A stretch of DNA of 58,374 nucleotides from an uncultured Rhodospirillales bacterium. Lineage in GTDB: Bacteria; Pseudomonadota; Alphaproteobacteria; Reyranellales; Reyranellaceae. Each line of letters begins with the position of its first letter. Position 1 is the first letter of the stretch. Positions 1 to 8,857 of the stretch are shown piece after piece. The notes under the pieces are model-generated. The model made no database searches. It was not told the DNA's origin and saw only the letters and a list, made by a program, of their open reading frames with translations. A program made the translations under genes and the position numbers. The stretch is from positions 1 to 58,374 of the forward strand of contig CADECW010000030.1 in NCBI GenBank assembly GCA_902825855.1, written 5' to 3'.

Positions 1-6
1 AGTGGC

Positions 7-81
7 TGGCTGGGGCGCCAGGATTCGAACCTGGGAATGGAGGAATCAAAATCCTCTGCCTTACCACTTGGCTACGCCCCA
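7..81 (-). tRNA. tRNA-Gln (anticodon UUG)
   Basis: Read on the minus strand, a complete cloverleaf is present. The acceptor stem TGGGGCG (81-75) pairs with CGCCCCA (17-11). The anticodon stem GAGGA/TCCTC encloses the loop TTTTGAT, which gives anticodon TTG (Gln, CAA codons). The T-arm carries GGTTCGAATCC. The discriminator is G at position 10, and CCA is encoded at 9-7, so the 3' end needs no CCA addition. There is no intron. It sits at the window edge, so its partners cannot be seen. Confidence 0.96.
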
Positions 82-146
82 ATCGCGGCCGGAACATAGA
101 GGGTTGGGCTGGTGGTGCAACCCCGATCCTGCCGACGCCGGAAGGG

Positions 147-662
147 TCAGGCCGCCTGCAGCGCCTTCTTCAGTAGCTCGCCGTGCACGAAGGCGCCGTC
201 ACAGTAGAGCAGCGCGTGGGCCGCGGCATCGAGGCTGATGTCGACGATCTCGCCGAGATAGATGGTGTGCGTGCCGGCGGCGACCTTGGTCACCAGCTTG
301 CAGTCGAACGACACGGGACAGCCCTTGAGGACGGGCGCGCCCGTAGAAAGCGTCGACCACTCCCCCATGTCGACGAAACGCTCGTCGCCCTCCACGCCGT
401 CCATGCCGGCGAAGCGCTCGGCGATCTTGCGATGCTCAGGCGCCAGGATGTTGACGCAGAAGAATCCGGCCTCGCCGATCGGGTCGTGGGCGCTCGCGGT
501 CTTGTTGACACAGATCAGCAGTTGCGGTGGCTCGGCCGAAACCGAGCAGACGGCCGTCGCCGTCAAGCCGCCGCGCAGTTCGCAGTGGCGGGTGGTGATC
601 AGGGTGACGCTCGCCGCAAGGTGGCGCATGCCCCTCTTGAAGGCAGTGGCATCGACGCTCAT
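147..662 (-). CDS. flavin reductase family protein (HpaC/NtaB-like)
   Basis: This 171-residue protein has the size and fold signature of the NAD(P)H:flavin oxidoreductase family, which supplies reduced FMN or FAD to a partner monooxygenase in the cytosol. The N-terminal flavin-binding segment GLTATAVCSVSAEPP (about residues 32-46) and the following FCVNIL strand (about 68-73) are typical. ATG at 662 is the natural start because the conserved domain begins within ten residues. No monooxygenase partner is adjacent, so the partner and substrate are unknown. It reads toward the tRNA and diverges from the CHAD gene. Family assignment is firm; the specific role is not. Confidence 0.85.
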   Translation of the reverse strand: MSVDATAFKRGMRHLAASVTLITTRHCELRGGLTATAVCSVSAEPPQLLICVNKTASAHDPIGEAGFFCVNILAPEHRKIAERFAGMDGVEGDERFVDMGEWSTLSTGAPVLKGCPVSFDCKLVTKVAAGTHTIYLGEIVDISLDAAAHALLYCDGAFVHGELLKKALQAA

Positions 663-859
663 GGCCCGACTCTAGGGCAGCGCGGCCATCGGCCGCTACC
701 GGAAACGGAGGGGAAACGTCGCCGGCTAACCATCGGGCCGAACAGCGAAATCGGCGAAAGATGCAGAGAAAGTGCTGGTTGGCGCACGTCACAAAACCTT
801 CATCGTACTTTGTTCTTTGCGGTTGCCCGGCCCTTTCGGGCCGCTACGGTCGGCCCTGC
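663..859. promoter_or_regulatory. divergent intergenic region with a hairpin
   Basis: This gap separates the divergent flavin reductase and CHAD genes and should hold both promoters, though no strong -35/-10 pair stands out. A perfect 6-bp hairpin, CGGCCC-TTTC-GGGCCG (828-843), ends 16 bases before the chosen CHAD start and could affect its leader. If the earlier in-frame ATG at 761 is used, the hairpin lies inside the coding region instead. Confidence 0.35.
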
Positions 860-1714
860 ATGGCGCCCTTCGACACCGGTCTCGCCCCCACGACAGCGCC
901 TGATGTCGCGCTACGCCATATCGTGGCCGATTGCCAGGGAGACCTTCGCAAATACCGGACCATGGTTCTGCAAGGCCGGCGGCCGGTCGGCATCCATCAG
1001 ACGCGGGTGGCGCTGCGTCGCCTGCGCGCGGCGTTCGGTCTGTTCCGCCACGCCGTCGACGGGCCGGTGATTCGGGCGCTGTCGGCCGAAGCGAAATGGC
1101 TGGCCGGCGAGTGCGCGCCGGCGCGCGACCTGCACGTCTTCCTGACCGAGACGGTCGAGGATGTCCCGCCGATCGTCCAGCGGATCGCTCGCAGGCTGGC
1201 CGAGACCTACATGCAGCGCGCCCGCTCAGCCCTCTCCGGAGCGCGGTTCGAAGCATTCGACCGTCAGCTCCACGCCTTCATCGACCTGTCGCCGGCCCAT
1301 CCAACCGATCGCCTCGACCGTTTCGCGCTGGCCGAGCTCGACCAGCACCACGAGAAGGTCATGCATCGCGGGCGCAGGATCGATTCGCTCGATCCGCACC
1401 GCCTGCACCGGCTCAGGATCGCCATCAAGAAGCTGCGCTACGCCGCCGAATTCCTGCAACCGGCCTTTGCCTCGGCGACAGCCAAGCCCTATATCGAGGC
1501 AACGGTGCGCCTGCAGGGCGCGCTCGGTGTCATGAACGACCGCGCGGTCGCCCGCCACATGCTGGCCGACCTCGCCACGGCGGCGCGTCCAAGCGAGGAC
1601 GCCGGGAAACCGCTGAAGCAGCTCGCCAAGCAGACGGAGGCTGGCGAAAAGCGCCGCCGCCACAGGCTGGAGCGGGCGTGGAAGGCGTTCAGGAACGCGG
1701 AGCGCTTCTGGTAG
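860..1714 (+). CDS. CHAD domain protein
   Basis: CHAD domains are conserved histidine alpha-helical bundles that bind polyphosphate and often sit near polyphosphate or metal-related genes. Two repeat halves are visible: HQTRVALRRLR at about residues 46-56 and RLHRLRIAIKKLRYAAEFL at about 181-199, both rich in the basic residues that line the binding pore. From ATG 860 the protein has 284 residues. An in-frame ATG at 761 would add 33 cysteine-containing residues that do not look like CHAD, so 860 is preferred, although neither start has a clear Shine-Dalgarno. No CYTH domain is fused. The next gene is a COG0523 GTPase 29 nt downstream, so the two may be cotranscribed. Confidence 0.85.
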   Translation: MAPFDTGLAPTTAPDVALRHIVADCQGDLRKYRTMVLQGRRPVGIHQTRVALRRLRAAFGLFRHAVDGPVIRALSAEAKWLAGECAPARDLHVFLTETVEDVPPIVQRIARRLAETYMQRARSALSGARFEAFDRQLHAFIDLSPAHPTDRLDRFALAELDQHHEKVMHRGRRIDSLDPHRLHRLRIAIKKLRYAAEFLQPAFASATAKPYIEATVRLQGALGVMNDRAVARHMLADLATAARPSEDAGKPLKQLAKQTEAGEKRRRHRLERAWKAFRNAERFW

Positions 1715-1743
1715 TCGGACCTCAGGCCGATACAGGGTGAACG

Positions 1744-2907
1744 ATGAGCGACACACAGACCGCCGCCGAGCAACGCATTCCGGTCACCGTGCTGACGGGC
1801 TTTCTCGGCAGCGGCAAGACCACGCTGCTGAACAAGCTGCTGCGCCGGCCGGAGCTTGCCGACACTGCGGTGATCATCAACGAGTTCGGCGAAATCGGGC
1901 TCGACCACCTGCTGGTCGAGAAGTCGGACGACGAGGGCATGGTCACCCTGAACTCGGGATGCCTTTGCTGCACGGTGCGCGGCGACCTGGTGCGCACCAT
2001 GAGCGAACTGTTCCTGAAGCGCTCCAAAGGCGAGGTGACGCCGTTCAAGCGCATGGTGGTAGAGACCACCGGACTCGCCGACCCCGCGCCCATCCTGCAC
2101 ACCCTGATGAGCGATCCCCTGCTCGCCTCGCGCTACCGGCTCGACGGCGTGGTCACCACGGTGGACGGCGTCAACGGCACCAGCACGCTCGACAACCACG
2201 AGGAGGCGGTGAAGCAGGCCGCCGTCGCCGACCGGCTGCTGCTCACCAAGAGCGACATCGCCGAGGCGCCCAAGCTCACCGAGCTGAAAGGCCGCCTGCA
2301 TCAGCTCAATCCAGGAGCGCCGTTCCATGCCATCTCGGGCGGCGACATCGATCCCAACGAGATCCTGAACGCCGGCCTCTACAATCCCGATACCAAGAGC
2401 GCCGACGTCAAGCGTTGGCTGCACGAGGAAGCGTACGGCCACGACCATGGCGGCGACCATCACCATCATCACCACGGCCATGACGTTCATCATGATCACG
2501 ACCATGGGCATGGGCATGACCATGGACACGGCGAGCAGGACCCTCACAACGTCAACCGCCACGACGATCGCATCAAGGCGTTCTGCATGACGTTCGACGA
2601 GCCGATGAGCTGGTCGACGGTGGCGGCGGCCTTCGATGCGCTGGTGACCTATCGCGGACCCGACCTTTTGCGCATGAAGGGCATCCTGAACGTCAAGGAC
2701 ACCGACAAGCCCGTCGTGATCCATGGCGTGCAGCACGTCTTCCATCCGCCGGCCACGCTCGACGCCTGGCCCGAGGGCGACGACAGGAAGAGCCGTGTGG
2801 TGTTCATCACCCGCGACATCGCCGAGAGCACCATCCGAAAGGTCTTCGCCTCGTTCTTCGAGGCCGAGAAGAAAGGTTGGAGCGGCCAGCTGGAGCAGCA
2901 GCAGTAG
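1744..2907 (+). CDS. COG0523 GTPase, CobW/ZigA-like metallochaperone
   Basis: G3E-family GTPases of COG0523 deliver metals, often zinc, to target proteins. The P-loop GFLGSGKTT (19-27), the INEFGEIGLD segment (45-54), the metal-binding CxCC motif in GCLCC (72-76), ETTGLADP (107-114) and the base-recognition motif TKSD (168-171) are all present. Residues about 232-268 form a histidine/aspartate-rich stretch with more than 20 His, probably a metal buffer or sensor. A CobW C-terminal domain follows (about 278-385). The length of 387 residues is normal. No cobalamin genes are nearby, which argues against CobW itself. No recognisable Zur box was seen upstream. Zinc as the metal is inference. Confidence 0.92.
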   Translation: MSDTQTAAEQRIPVTVLTGFLGSGKTTLLNKLLRRPELADTAVIINEFGEIGLDHLLVEKSDDEGMVTLNSGCLCCTVRGDLVRTMSELFLKRSKGEVTPFKRMVVETTGLADPAPILHTLMSDPLLASRYRLDGVVTTVDGVNGTSTLDNHEEAVKQAAVADRLLLTKSDIAEAPKLTELKGRLHQLNPGAPFHAISGGDIDPNEILNAGLYNPDTKSADVKRWLHEEAYGHDHGGDHHHHHHGHDVHHDHDHGHGHDHGHGEQDPHNVNRHDDRIKAFCMTFDEPMSWSTVAAAFDALVTYRGPDLLRMKGILNVKDTDKPVVIHGVQHVFHPPATLDAWPEGDDRKSRVVFITRDIAESTIRKVFASFFEAEKKGWSGQLEQQQ

Positions 2908-3044
2908 ACTTCAGTTCGACGGAGCTTCGGGGGTCGGCAAAGCCGCGCTGCGGTCTTTCCTTCCGCCCCGCCGCCGTTGTAGGCGACCTCGAAAAATGAT
3001 GGTGTACGCCTCCGCGCGGCGACGACCGCGCCGGAGGAAAAGCC

Positions 3045-4439
3045 ATGCCGAAGACCCTGTTCGACAAGATCTGGGATCGCCACGTCATCGCCGATCTCGG
3101 CGACGACTACGCGCTGCTGCACATCAGTCGCCATCTGATGCATGACGGCGGCGGCCGCGGGCTCGCCATGATCAAGGCGGCCGGTCAGAAGGTGCGCAAT
3201 CCCGATCTTACCTTCGCGACCTTCGACCACGTCATCTCGACCGAGCCCGGGCGGGATCACGATACTCTGAAGCCCTATGCCCAGCGCCTCTACGACATGC
3301 GCGACGAGGCAAAGCGTTGGGGCATCAAGCTTTTCGACCTGGGGCAACCGGGCCAGGGGATCATCCATGTCGTCGGCCCCGAGCAGGGCATCAGCCTGCC
3401 CGGCACGCTGCTGGTCTGCGGCGACAGCCACACCTGTACCCACGGCGGCATGGGCGCCATCGCTTTCGGCATCGGCGCCACCGAGGTGATCCATGTGCTG
3501 GCGACGCAATCGCTGGTGCAGCGCAAGCCGAAGCGGCTGCGTGCCACTTTCGAGGGCACGCGCCATGCCGGCGTGACTCCCAAGGACATGATCCTGCACC
3601 TGATCGGCCAGATCGGCACCGCGGGCGGCACGGGCTATGCGGTCGAGTATGCCGGCAGCGCCATCCGCGCCCTCGAGGTCGAGGGCCGGCTCACCATCTG
3701 CAACCTGTCGATCGAACTCGGCGCCAAGATCGGCATGATCGCGCCCGACGACAAGACCTTCGCCTTTCTCGCGGGCCGGCCCTATGCCCCGACCGGCGCG
3801 ATGTGGGACAAGGCGGTCGCCGATTGGCGCTCGCTGGCGAGCGATGCCGACGCGGTGTTCGACCGCGAGGTCACCGTCGATGTCAGCAAGATCGCACCGC
3901 AGATCACCTGGGGCACCAGTCCCGAGCAGGTGATCCCGGTCACTGCCAACGTGCCCGATCCAAGCTCAGTCGCCGATCCGGACAGGCAGAAGGCCATGCA
4001 GATGGCGCTCGACTATATGGGGCTGAAGGCCGGGCAGCCCATTCAGGACGCCAGGATCGACTGGGTGTTCATCGGCTCCTGCACCAACAGCCGCATGTCC
4101 GACCTGCGCGCCGCCGCCGATGTCGCCAAGGGCCGCAAGGTGGCGGGCCATGTCCGTGCCTGGGTGGTACCGGGCTCGGAGAACATCAAGCGCGAGGCCG
4201 AGGCCGAGGGTATCGACCGCATCTTCAAGGAAGCGGGCTTCGAATGGCGCGAGCCCGGCTGCTCGATGTGCCTGGCGGTGAACGGCGACACCATCGCCCC
4301 GGGACAGAGGAGCGTGTCGACTTCCAACCGCAACTTCGTCGGTCGCCAGGGACCCGGCGGGCGCACGCACCTCGCCAGTCCGGCGATGGCCGCGGCCGCC
4401 GCCATAGCCGGCCATATCGCCGACGTCCGACAGATCTAG
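3045..4439 (+). CDS. aconitase-superfamily hydro-lyase large subunit (LeuC-type)
   Basis: LeuC-type large subunits hold a [4Fe-4S] cluster and isomerise 2-isopropylmalate to 3-isopropylmalate with LeuD. The 464 residues are collinear with LeuC. Cluster ligands are Cys346 in GSCTNSR and Cys406/Cys409 in GCSMC; VCGDSHTCTHG (124-134) is the usual active-site segment. ATG 3045 has a strong GGAGG 7 nt upstream. The N-terminal part (RHLMHDGGGRGL, 29-40; FDHVISTEPGRDHDT, 60-74) differs from the E. coli LeuC pattern (MDHNVST). Together with the transport genes downstream and the absence of leuA/leuB, this raises the chance that it is a paralogue acting on another 2-substituted malate. A genuine leucine-pathway role is not excluded. 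Confidence 0.85.
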   Translation: MPKTLFDKIWDRHVIADLGDDYALLHISRHLMHDGGGRGLAMIKAAGQKVRNPDLTFATFDHVISTEPGRDHDTLKPYAQRLYDMRDEAKRWGIKLFDLGQPGQGIIHVVGPEQGISLPGTLLVCGDSHTCTHGGMGAIAFGIGATEVIHVLATQSLVQRKPKRLRATFEGTRHAGVTPKDMILHLIGQIGTAGGTGYAVEYAGSAIRALEVEGRLTICNLSIELGAKIGMIAPDDKTFAFLAGRPYAPTGAMWDKAVADWRSLASDADAVFDREVTVDVSKIAPQITWGTSPEQVIPVTANVPDPSSVADPDRQKAMQMALDYMGLKAGQPIQDARIDWVFIGSCTNSRMSDLRAAADVAKGRKVAGHVRAWVVPGSENIKREAEAEGIDRIFKEAGFEWREPGCSMCLAVNGDTIAPGQRSVSTSNRNFVGRQGPGGRTHLASPAMAAAAAIAGHIADVRQI

Positions 4440-4453
4440 GAGGGCCAGAAGCC

Positions 4454-5089
4454 ATGCAAGCCTTCACTGAACTCGACGCGGTGGCCTCGCCGGTGATGCG
4501 CCAGAACATCGACACCGACATCGTGATCCCCATCCATCGCCTGCGCGACGTGGCGCAGGCCGACCTCGGCGCCTACGCCTTCGAGCCGCTGCGCTACCTG
4601 CCCGACGGCAGCGACAATCCCGAGTTCCCGCTGAACAAGCCCGCTTTCAAGGGCGCGCAGATCCTGGTCGCCGACAACAACTTCGCCTGTGGCTCGAGCC
4701 GCGAGGGCGCGGTATGGGCGCTGATGGGCATGGGCATCCGCTGCGTGATCGCACCCTCTTTCGGTCCGATCTTCCACAACAACTGTTTCCAGAACGGCGT
4801 CCTTCCCATTCAACTGCCGCGCGAGGACGTGCTGGCCATCGCGGCCGAGCTGGAAGGCGCGACGCGGCCGGGCGCCAACAGCGAGCCGCGCCTTGCCATC
4901 AACCTGCACGAGCGCACGGTGACGACACCGTCGGGCCGCAAGATCGAGTTCAAGGTCGACGGCATCCGTCGTGAGTCGCTGCTCAAAGGCCTGAACGAGG
5001 TCGAGCTGACCTTGACGAAGGAGAAAGAGATCGCGGCCCATCAGGCCAAGGCGCGCCAGGCGACGCCGTGGCTCTATCCGGGGAACTGA
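4454..5089 (+). CDS. aconitase-superfamily hydro-lyase small subunit (LeuD-type)
   Basis: This is the swivel-domain partner of the preceding LeuC-type subunit, 14 nt downstream with its own AGGAGGG signal. The 211 residues cover the whole LeuD family: IDTDIVIPIHRL (19-30), then CGSSREGAVWAL (79-90), and SFGPIFHNNCFQNGVLPI further on. In classical LeuD the second motif reads CGSSREHAPWAL; here His and Pro are replaced by Gly and Val. This motif approaches the substrate, so the change supports a paralogue with different substrate preference, though this is inference. The C-terminus has a longer tail ending in a TPWLYP segment. Confidence 0.85.
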   Translation: MQAFTELDAVASPVMRQNIDTDIVIPIHRLRDVAQADLGAYAFEPLRYLPDGSDNPEFPLNKPAFKGAQILVADNNFACGSSREGAVWALMGMGIRCVIAPSFGPIFHNNCFQNGVLPIQLPREDVLAIAAELEGATRPGANSEPRLAINLHERTVTTPSGRKIEFKVDGIRRESLLKGLNEVELTLTKEKEIAAHQAKARQATPWLYPGN

Positions 5090-5139
5090 TCAGGGAAGCA
5101 CGGGCCGGGGGCGCGCGCTTCCAATGGGGAGGATGAAAG

Positions 5140-6186
5140 ATGGTTTCTGTCATAAGGCGCCGCAGCATCATTGCCGTTGCGGCATCGGCGCCAGCATGGC
5201 CGATGACGGGCCGCGCCCAGGGCAAGGCTGGCTCTGCGGTCTATCCGGTCGCGGTCCCGACCTACGAAGTGCAGTTCGTCGCCCAGGAGAAGGGCTACTT
5301 CAAGGACGAAGGCTACGACTTCAAGCTGATCCAGGGCGGCAGCGGCGTGAAGACACGCGAGATCCTGGCCTCGCGCCAGGGCGACTTCGCGATCGCCGAC
5401 ATCCTGCATGTGCTGCAGCTCAACAAGAACGGCCGGCCGGCGCGGGCGCTGAACACGCTCGACCAGCGCGCCCCCGGCGTACGCTTCGCCGTGCGCAAGG
5501 ATCTCTACGACCAGGGCATCGACACCGTACAGAAGGCGGCAGCCTTCAAGCGGCCCGACGGGCGGCGCGCCATCTTCGGCGTGAGCTCGCTCGGCGGCAC
5601 CTCGCATCTGTGGTCGCACTATTTCATGGAGAAGATGGACCTCGCCGACAAGGTGACCTGGGTCGGCGTCGGCAACGTCGAGACGATGCTGGGCTCGCTC
5701 AAGACCAAGCAGATCGACGTGCTCTCGAGCGCCATCTCGGTGACGACCGAGGCCGAGCGCAATGGCTGGGGCAAGGTGATCTACTCGCCGAGCGACGCCA
5801 AGGTTTGGAACTCGGTGATCGGCGGGCCGGTGCCGGTGAACGTCAATTTCTGCCTCACCCAGACGATCGAGAAGGAGCCGGAGAAGGTCCAGGCCTTCAC
5901 CAACGCCGTGTGGCGCGCTCAATGCTGGATCAAGGCCAACAGCCCCGACAACATACTGGGCGCCATCGAGCGCTTCGTCGGCTCGACGTCGAAGGATGCC
6001 AACCTGCTGGAGATCGGCGAGCTGAAAGACGTCGCCGACTGGAACGGGCTGATCACGCCGGAGTCATACGCCCGGGGAGAGAAGGTCTGGTACAGCGAGC
6101 TCACCGGAATCAAGCAGCCGATCAAGCTGGACGACGCCGTCGCCGACAAGTTCCTCAAGGCGGCGCATGCAAAATACCCTGCCTAG
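5140..6186 (+). CDS. ABC transporter substrate-binding protein (NMT1/SsuA-like)
   Basis: This periplasmic protein captures substrate for the ATPase and permease encoded next. The first 27 residues form an export signal with an arginine triplet (VIRRRSIIAVAAS) that resembles a Tat signal. The mature part starts with VAVPTYEVQFVAQEKGYFKDEGYD, the pattern of nitrate/taurine/aliphatic sulfonate and thiamine-precursor binding proteins (TauA, SsuA, ThiY). The length is 348 residues. It lies 50 nt after the LeuD-type gene with GGGGAGG before ATG 5140, and its end overlaps the ATPase start by 20 nt. The ligand cannot be read from sequence. Confidence 0.88.
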   Translation: MVSVIRRRSIIAVAASAPAWPMTGRAQGKAGSAVYPVAVPTYEVQFVAQEKGYFKDEGYDFKLIQGGSGVKTREILASRQGDFAIADILHVLQLNKNGRPARALNTLDQRAPGVRFAVRKDLYDQGIDTVQKAAAFKRPDGRRAIFGVSSLGGTSHLWSHYFMEKMDLADKVTWVGVGNVETMLGSLKTKQIDVLSSAISVTTEAERNGWGKVIYSPSDAKVWNSVIGGPVPVNVNFCLTQTIEKEPEKVQAFTNAVWRAQCWIKANSPDNILGAIERFVGSTSKDANLLEIGELKDVADWNGLITPESYARGEKVWYSELTGIKQPIKLDDAVADKFLKAAHAKYPA

Positions 6187-6970
6187 GTCGCGCATCGAAA
6201 TCGAGAGGCTCCGCAAGATCTTCCTCGCCGAAGGCCGCGAGGTCGTAGCGGTCGACGACGCCTCGTTCCGCATCGACGATGGCGAGTTCGTTGCCCTGCT
6301 CGGCCCTTCGGGCTGCGGCAAGAGCACGATCCTCAACATGGTGGCGACGCTGATCACGCCCAATGGCGGCGACATCCGGGTCGACAATGCTCCGGTGGTT
6401 CCCGGCCGGCCGATCAGGCAGGTCGGCTACGTCTTCCAGAAGGACACGCTGTTTCCCTGGCGCACCGTCGAGGACAATATCGGCTATGCGCTGGAGCTGG
6501 CCGGTGTGCCGACCGGCGAGCGCAAGGCACGCGTCGCCGAGGCGATCCATCAGGCAGGGCTCGACGGGTTCGATCGGTTCTATCCGGCCTCGCTGTCCGG
6601 CGGGATGCGCCAGCGGGTATCGCTGATGCGCACGCTGATCGCGCGGCCCGAGATCCTTTTGATGGACGAGCCGTTCGGCGCGCTCGACACCCACACCAAG
6701 CTCGACATGCATTCGGTCCTGCTGAGCCTGTGGGAGCGCGAGCGCCAGACCGTGCTGTTCGTCACCCACGATCTCGGCGAGGCCCTCACCCTGGCCGACC
6801 GCATCATCCTGATGTCGGCGCGGCCCGGCCGCGTGAAAGCCGACTTCAAGGTCGACTTCCCGCGCCCACGCGATGCCGTGAAGCTGCGCGAGACGCCTCA
6901 GTATGCGGAGCTTTTTTCCAAGGTCTGGCATTCGCTGGGCGAGGAGTTCGCAAAAGGCCGTAGCACATGA
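6167..6970 (+). CDS. ABC transporter ATP-binding protein (TauB/SsuB-like)
   Basis: This is the cytoplasmic ATPase of the importer. Walker A GPSGCGKS (46-53), Q-loop VFQKDTLFPW (89-98), signature LSGGMRQR (143-150) and Walker B ILLMDE (163-168) are complete, followed by a D-loop GALD and an H-loop VTHD. The 267 residues match the nitrate/sulfonate/taurine branch. Its start overlaps the binding-protein gene by 20 nt, so translation is probably coupled. The permease begins 16 nt after the stop. Confidence 0.93.
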   Translation: MQNTLPRSRIEIERLRKIFLAEGREVVAVDDASFRIDDGEFVALLGPSGCGKSTILNMVATLITPNGGDIRVDNAPVVPGRPIRQVGYVFQKDTLFPWRTVEDNIGYALELAGVPTGERKARVAEAIHQAGLDGFDRFYPASLSGGMRQRVSLMRTLIARPEILLMDEPFGALDTHTKLDMHSVLLSLWERERQTVLFVTHDLGEALTLADRIILMSARPGRVKADFKVDFPRPRDAVKLRETPQYAELFSKVWHSLGEEFAKGRST

Positions 6971-6986
6971 GGGGACGCAGCACGCC

Positions 6987-7853
6987 ATGAGACGCGCAAG
7001 TACCCTCTTCTGGCAGATCGCCATCGGGCTCGGCGCGCTCGCCGTCTGGGAATGGGGCTGGAGCCTGCACGACAAGGTGCCGTGGCTGGTGCCCGATATC
7101 CTCGACCCCTATTTCGTCTCCAGGCCGTCGGAGATCTACAAACAATTCCTCCGCATGGGCTGCCTGGTCTCCTCGCAGGGCGACTGGACGCTGGGCACGC
7201 CGGGCGCCTTCGAGAAATGCATCGGCCGGTCGGAGAACAATCTCTGGATTGCCACCTACTTCACGCTCAAGAACACCTTGTGGGGCTTCGCCACCGGCGT
7301 GAGTTCGGGCTTCGTGCTCGGCCTGCTGCTGGGACGCTCCGATCGCCTCAGCGAGATCTTCTATCCCTACATCACGGCCTTCAACTCGATCCCGCGCATT
7401 GCGCTTGCGCCGATCATCATCCTGGCGTTCGGCATCGGCGATGCGTCCAAGGTGGTGACGGCCTGGCTGGTCGTGGTCTTCCTGGTGTTCTTCAACACGT
7501 TCGAGGGTGCGCGCGCAGTCGATCGCGACCATATCAACGCCGCCCGCCTGCTCGGCGCCGGCGAATGGCAGGTGACCCGCACCGTGATCGTTCCATCGAC
7601 CATGGCCTGGCTGTTCGCCTCGCTGACTCCCGCCGTCTCGTTCTCGCTGATCGGGGTGATCGTGGGCGAATTCATCGGCGCCGAGCACGGCATCGGCCGT
7701 ATGATCATCGAGGCCGAGGCACGCGGCGAGGCGGCCGGCATGATGGTGGCGGTGTTCGTGCTGATGATCGTGGGCGTGATCCTGGCCGCCGGTGTGCGGC
7801 GCATCCAGGCCTACTTGCTGCGCTGGCGGCCAGCGTCCACGATGGCGACCTAA
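6987..7853 (+). CDS. ABC transporter permease (TauC/SsuC-like)
   Basis: This inner-membrane subunit of the importer has 288 residues and about six hydrophobic segments. An EAA-type cytoplasmic loop, EGARAVDRDHINAARLLGAG (173-192), contacts the ATPase. The segment between the first and second membrane helices (about 55-90) is longer than in typical TauC proteins and carries two cysteines (59, 78), which may shape the contact with the binding protein. ATG 6987 is chosen because it leads directly into the first membrane helix. An ATG at 6967 is in another frame. Confidence 0.92.
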   Translation: MRRASTLFWQIAIGLGALAVWEWGWSLHDKVPWLVPDILDPYFVSRPSEIYKQFLRMGCLVSSQGDWTLGTPGAFEKCIGRSENNLWIATYFTLKNTLWGFATGVSSGFVLGLLLGRSDRLSEIFYPYITAFNSIPRIALAPIIILAFGIGDASKVVTAWLVVVFLVFFNTFEGARAVDRDHINAARLLGAGEWQVTRTVIVPSTMAWLFASLTPAVSFSLIGVIVGEFIGAEHGIGRMIIEAEARGEAAGMMVAVFVLMIVGVILAAGVRRIQAYLLRWRPASTMAT

Positions 7854-7897
7854 GAGGGCCGACCAGGCCACCAACAAGGTCGACAGGGAGGATAGCC

Positions 7898-8857
7898 ATG
7901 CTTCGACGCCATCTGCTGGCCGGATCGCTCGCGCTCGCCGCGGTGCCGGCAGCCGCGCAAAACTGGCCGAACAGGCCGGTGCGGATCATCGTCCCATTCG
8001 GTCCGGGCGGCCCCGCCGACGTCTACGCTCGCCAGCTCGGACAGGAGCTGAACGATGTCCTGAAGCAGCAATTCGTGATCGAGAACAAGCCGGGAGCGGG
8101 CGCGGTGGTCGGCACCGACATCGTCGCCAAGGCTGCCCCCGACGGCTACACGATTCTGATGATGTCCAACACCCATACGACCAACGAGACACTGCTCGCG
8201 ACACGGCCGTATTCCCTGATGAAGGACCTCGCACCCGTGGCGCCGGTCAACTCGTCCGACCTGGTCATCGTCGTGAATCCGGAAGTGAAGGCCAAGACGC
8301 TGCAGGAATTCATCGCGCTCGCCAAAGCCGAGCGCGGCAAGCTCAACTACGCCTCGTCGGGACCGGGCACCCCCTACCATATGGCTGGCGAGCTGTTCAA
8401 AGCCATGAGCGGGACCGACATCGTGCATGTGCCGCACAAGAACAGCGCCGATGCGCGCAATGCCGTGATCGGCGGCCATGTTCAGATGATGATCGACGCG
8501 GTGACGGCGATGAAAGGCCACATCGACGCCGGCCAGGTGCGCGCGCTTGCCACCACGGGCGACAAGCGCTCGACCGTGCTGGTCGATGTGCCAACCGCGA
8601 GCGAGGCGGGCGTGCCAGGCTACGAGGCCACGATCTGGCTCGGCATCATGGCGCCGGCGGGCACGCCCAAGGACGTCATCGAGCGACTAAACGAGGAGAT
8701 CGCCAAGGTTATCGCCAAACCCGCCATCCGCGAGGCGTGGGCCAAGCAGGGTGCGGTGCCGATGACCATGGCGCCTGCTCAGTTCGAGACCTATCTCAAA
8801 GGCGACATCGACAAGTGGGCCAAGGTGATCAGGCAGGCCGGCATCCAGACGCAATGA
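7898..8857 (+). CDS. Bug/TTT-type periplasmic binding protein
   Basis: This belongs to the Bug family (tripartite tricarboxylate transporter receptors, TctC-like). The 20-residue signal ends in VPAAAQ. The first strand and P-loop-like turn, RPVRIIVPFGPGGPADVYAR (27-45), and the later WLGIMAPAGTPKDVIERLNEEI are diagnostic. The length is 319 residues. It has its own AGGGAGG before ATG 7898. No tctA/tctB membrane genes are in the window, so it either works with a distant TctAB pair or has been recruited as an extra ligand sensor. Bug proteins often bind carboxylates, consistent with the hydro-lyase genes upstream, but the ligand here is unknown. Confidence 0.9.
   Translation: MLRRHLLAGSLALAAVPAAAQNWPNRPVRIIVPFGPGGPADVYARQLGQELNDVLKQQFVIENKPGAGAVVGTDIVAKAAPDGYTILMMSNTHTTNETLLATRPYSLMKDLAPVAPVNSSDLVIVVNPEVKAKTLQEFIALAKAERGKLNYASSGPGTPYHMAGELFKAMSGTDIVHVPHKNSADARNAVIGGHVQMMIDAVTAMKGHIDAGQVRALATTGDKRSTVLVDVPTASEAGVPGYEATIWLGIMAPAGTPKDVIERLNEEIAKVIAKPAIREAWAKQGAVPMTMAPAQFETYLKGDIDKWAKVIRQAGIQTQ

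Noticed and set aside
3045..5089. Straight assignment as leuC and leuD
   Set aside because: The family is clear, but motif changes and the transporter context leave the substrate open, so gene symbols were withheld.
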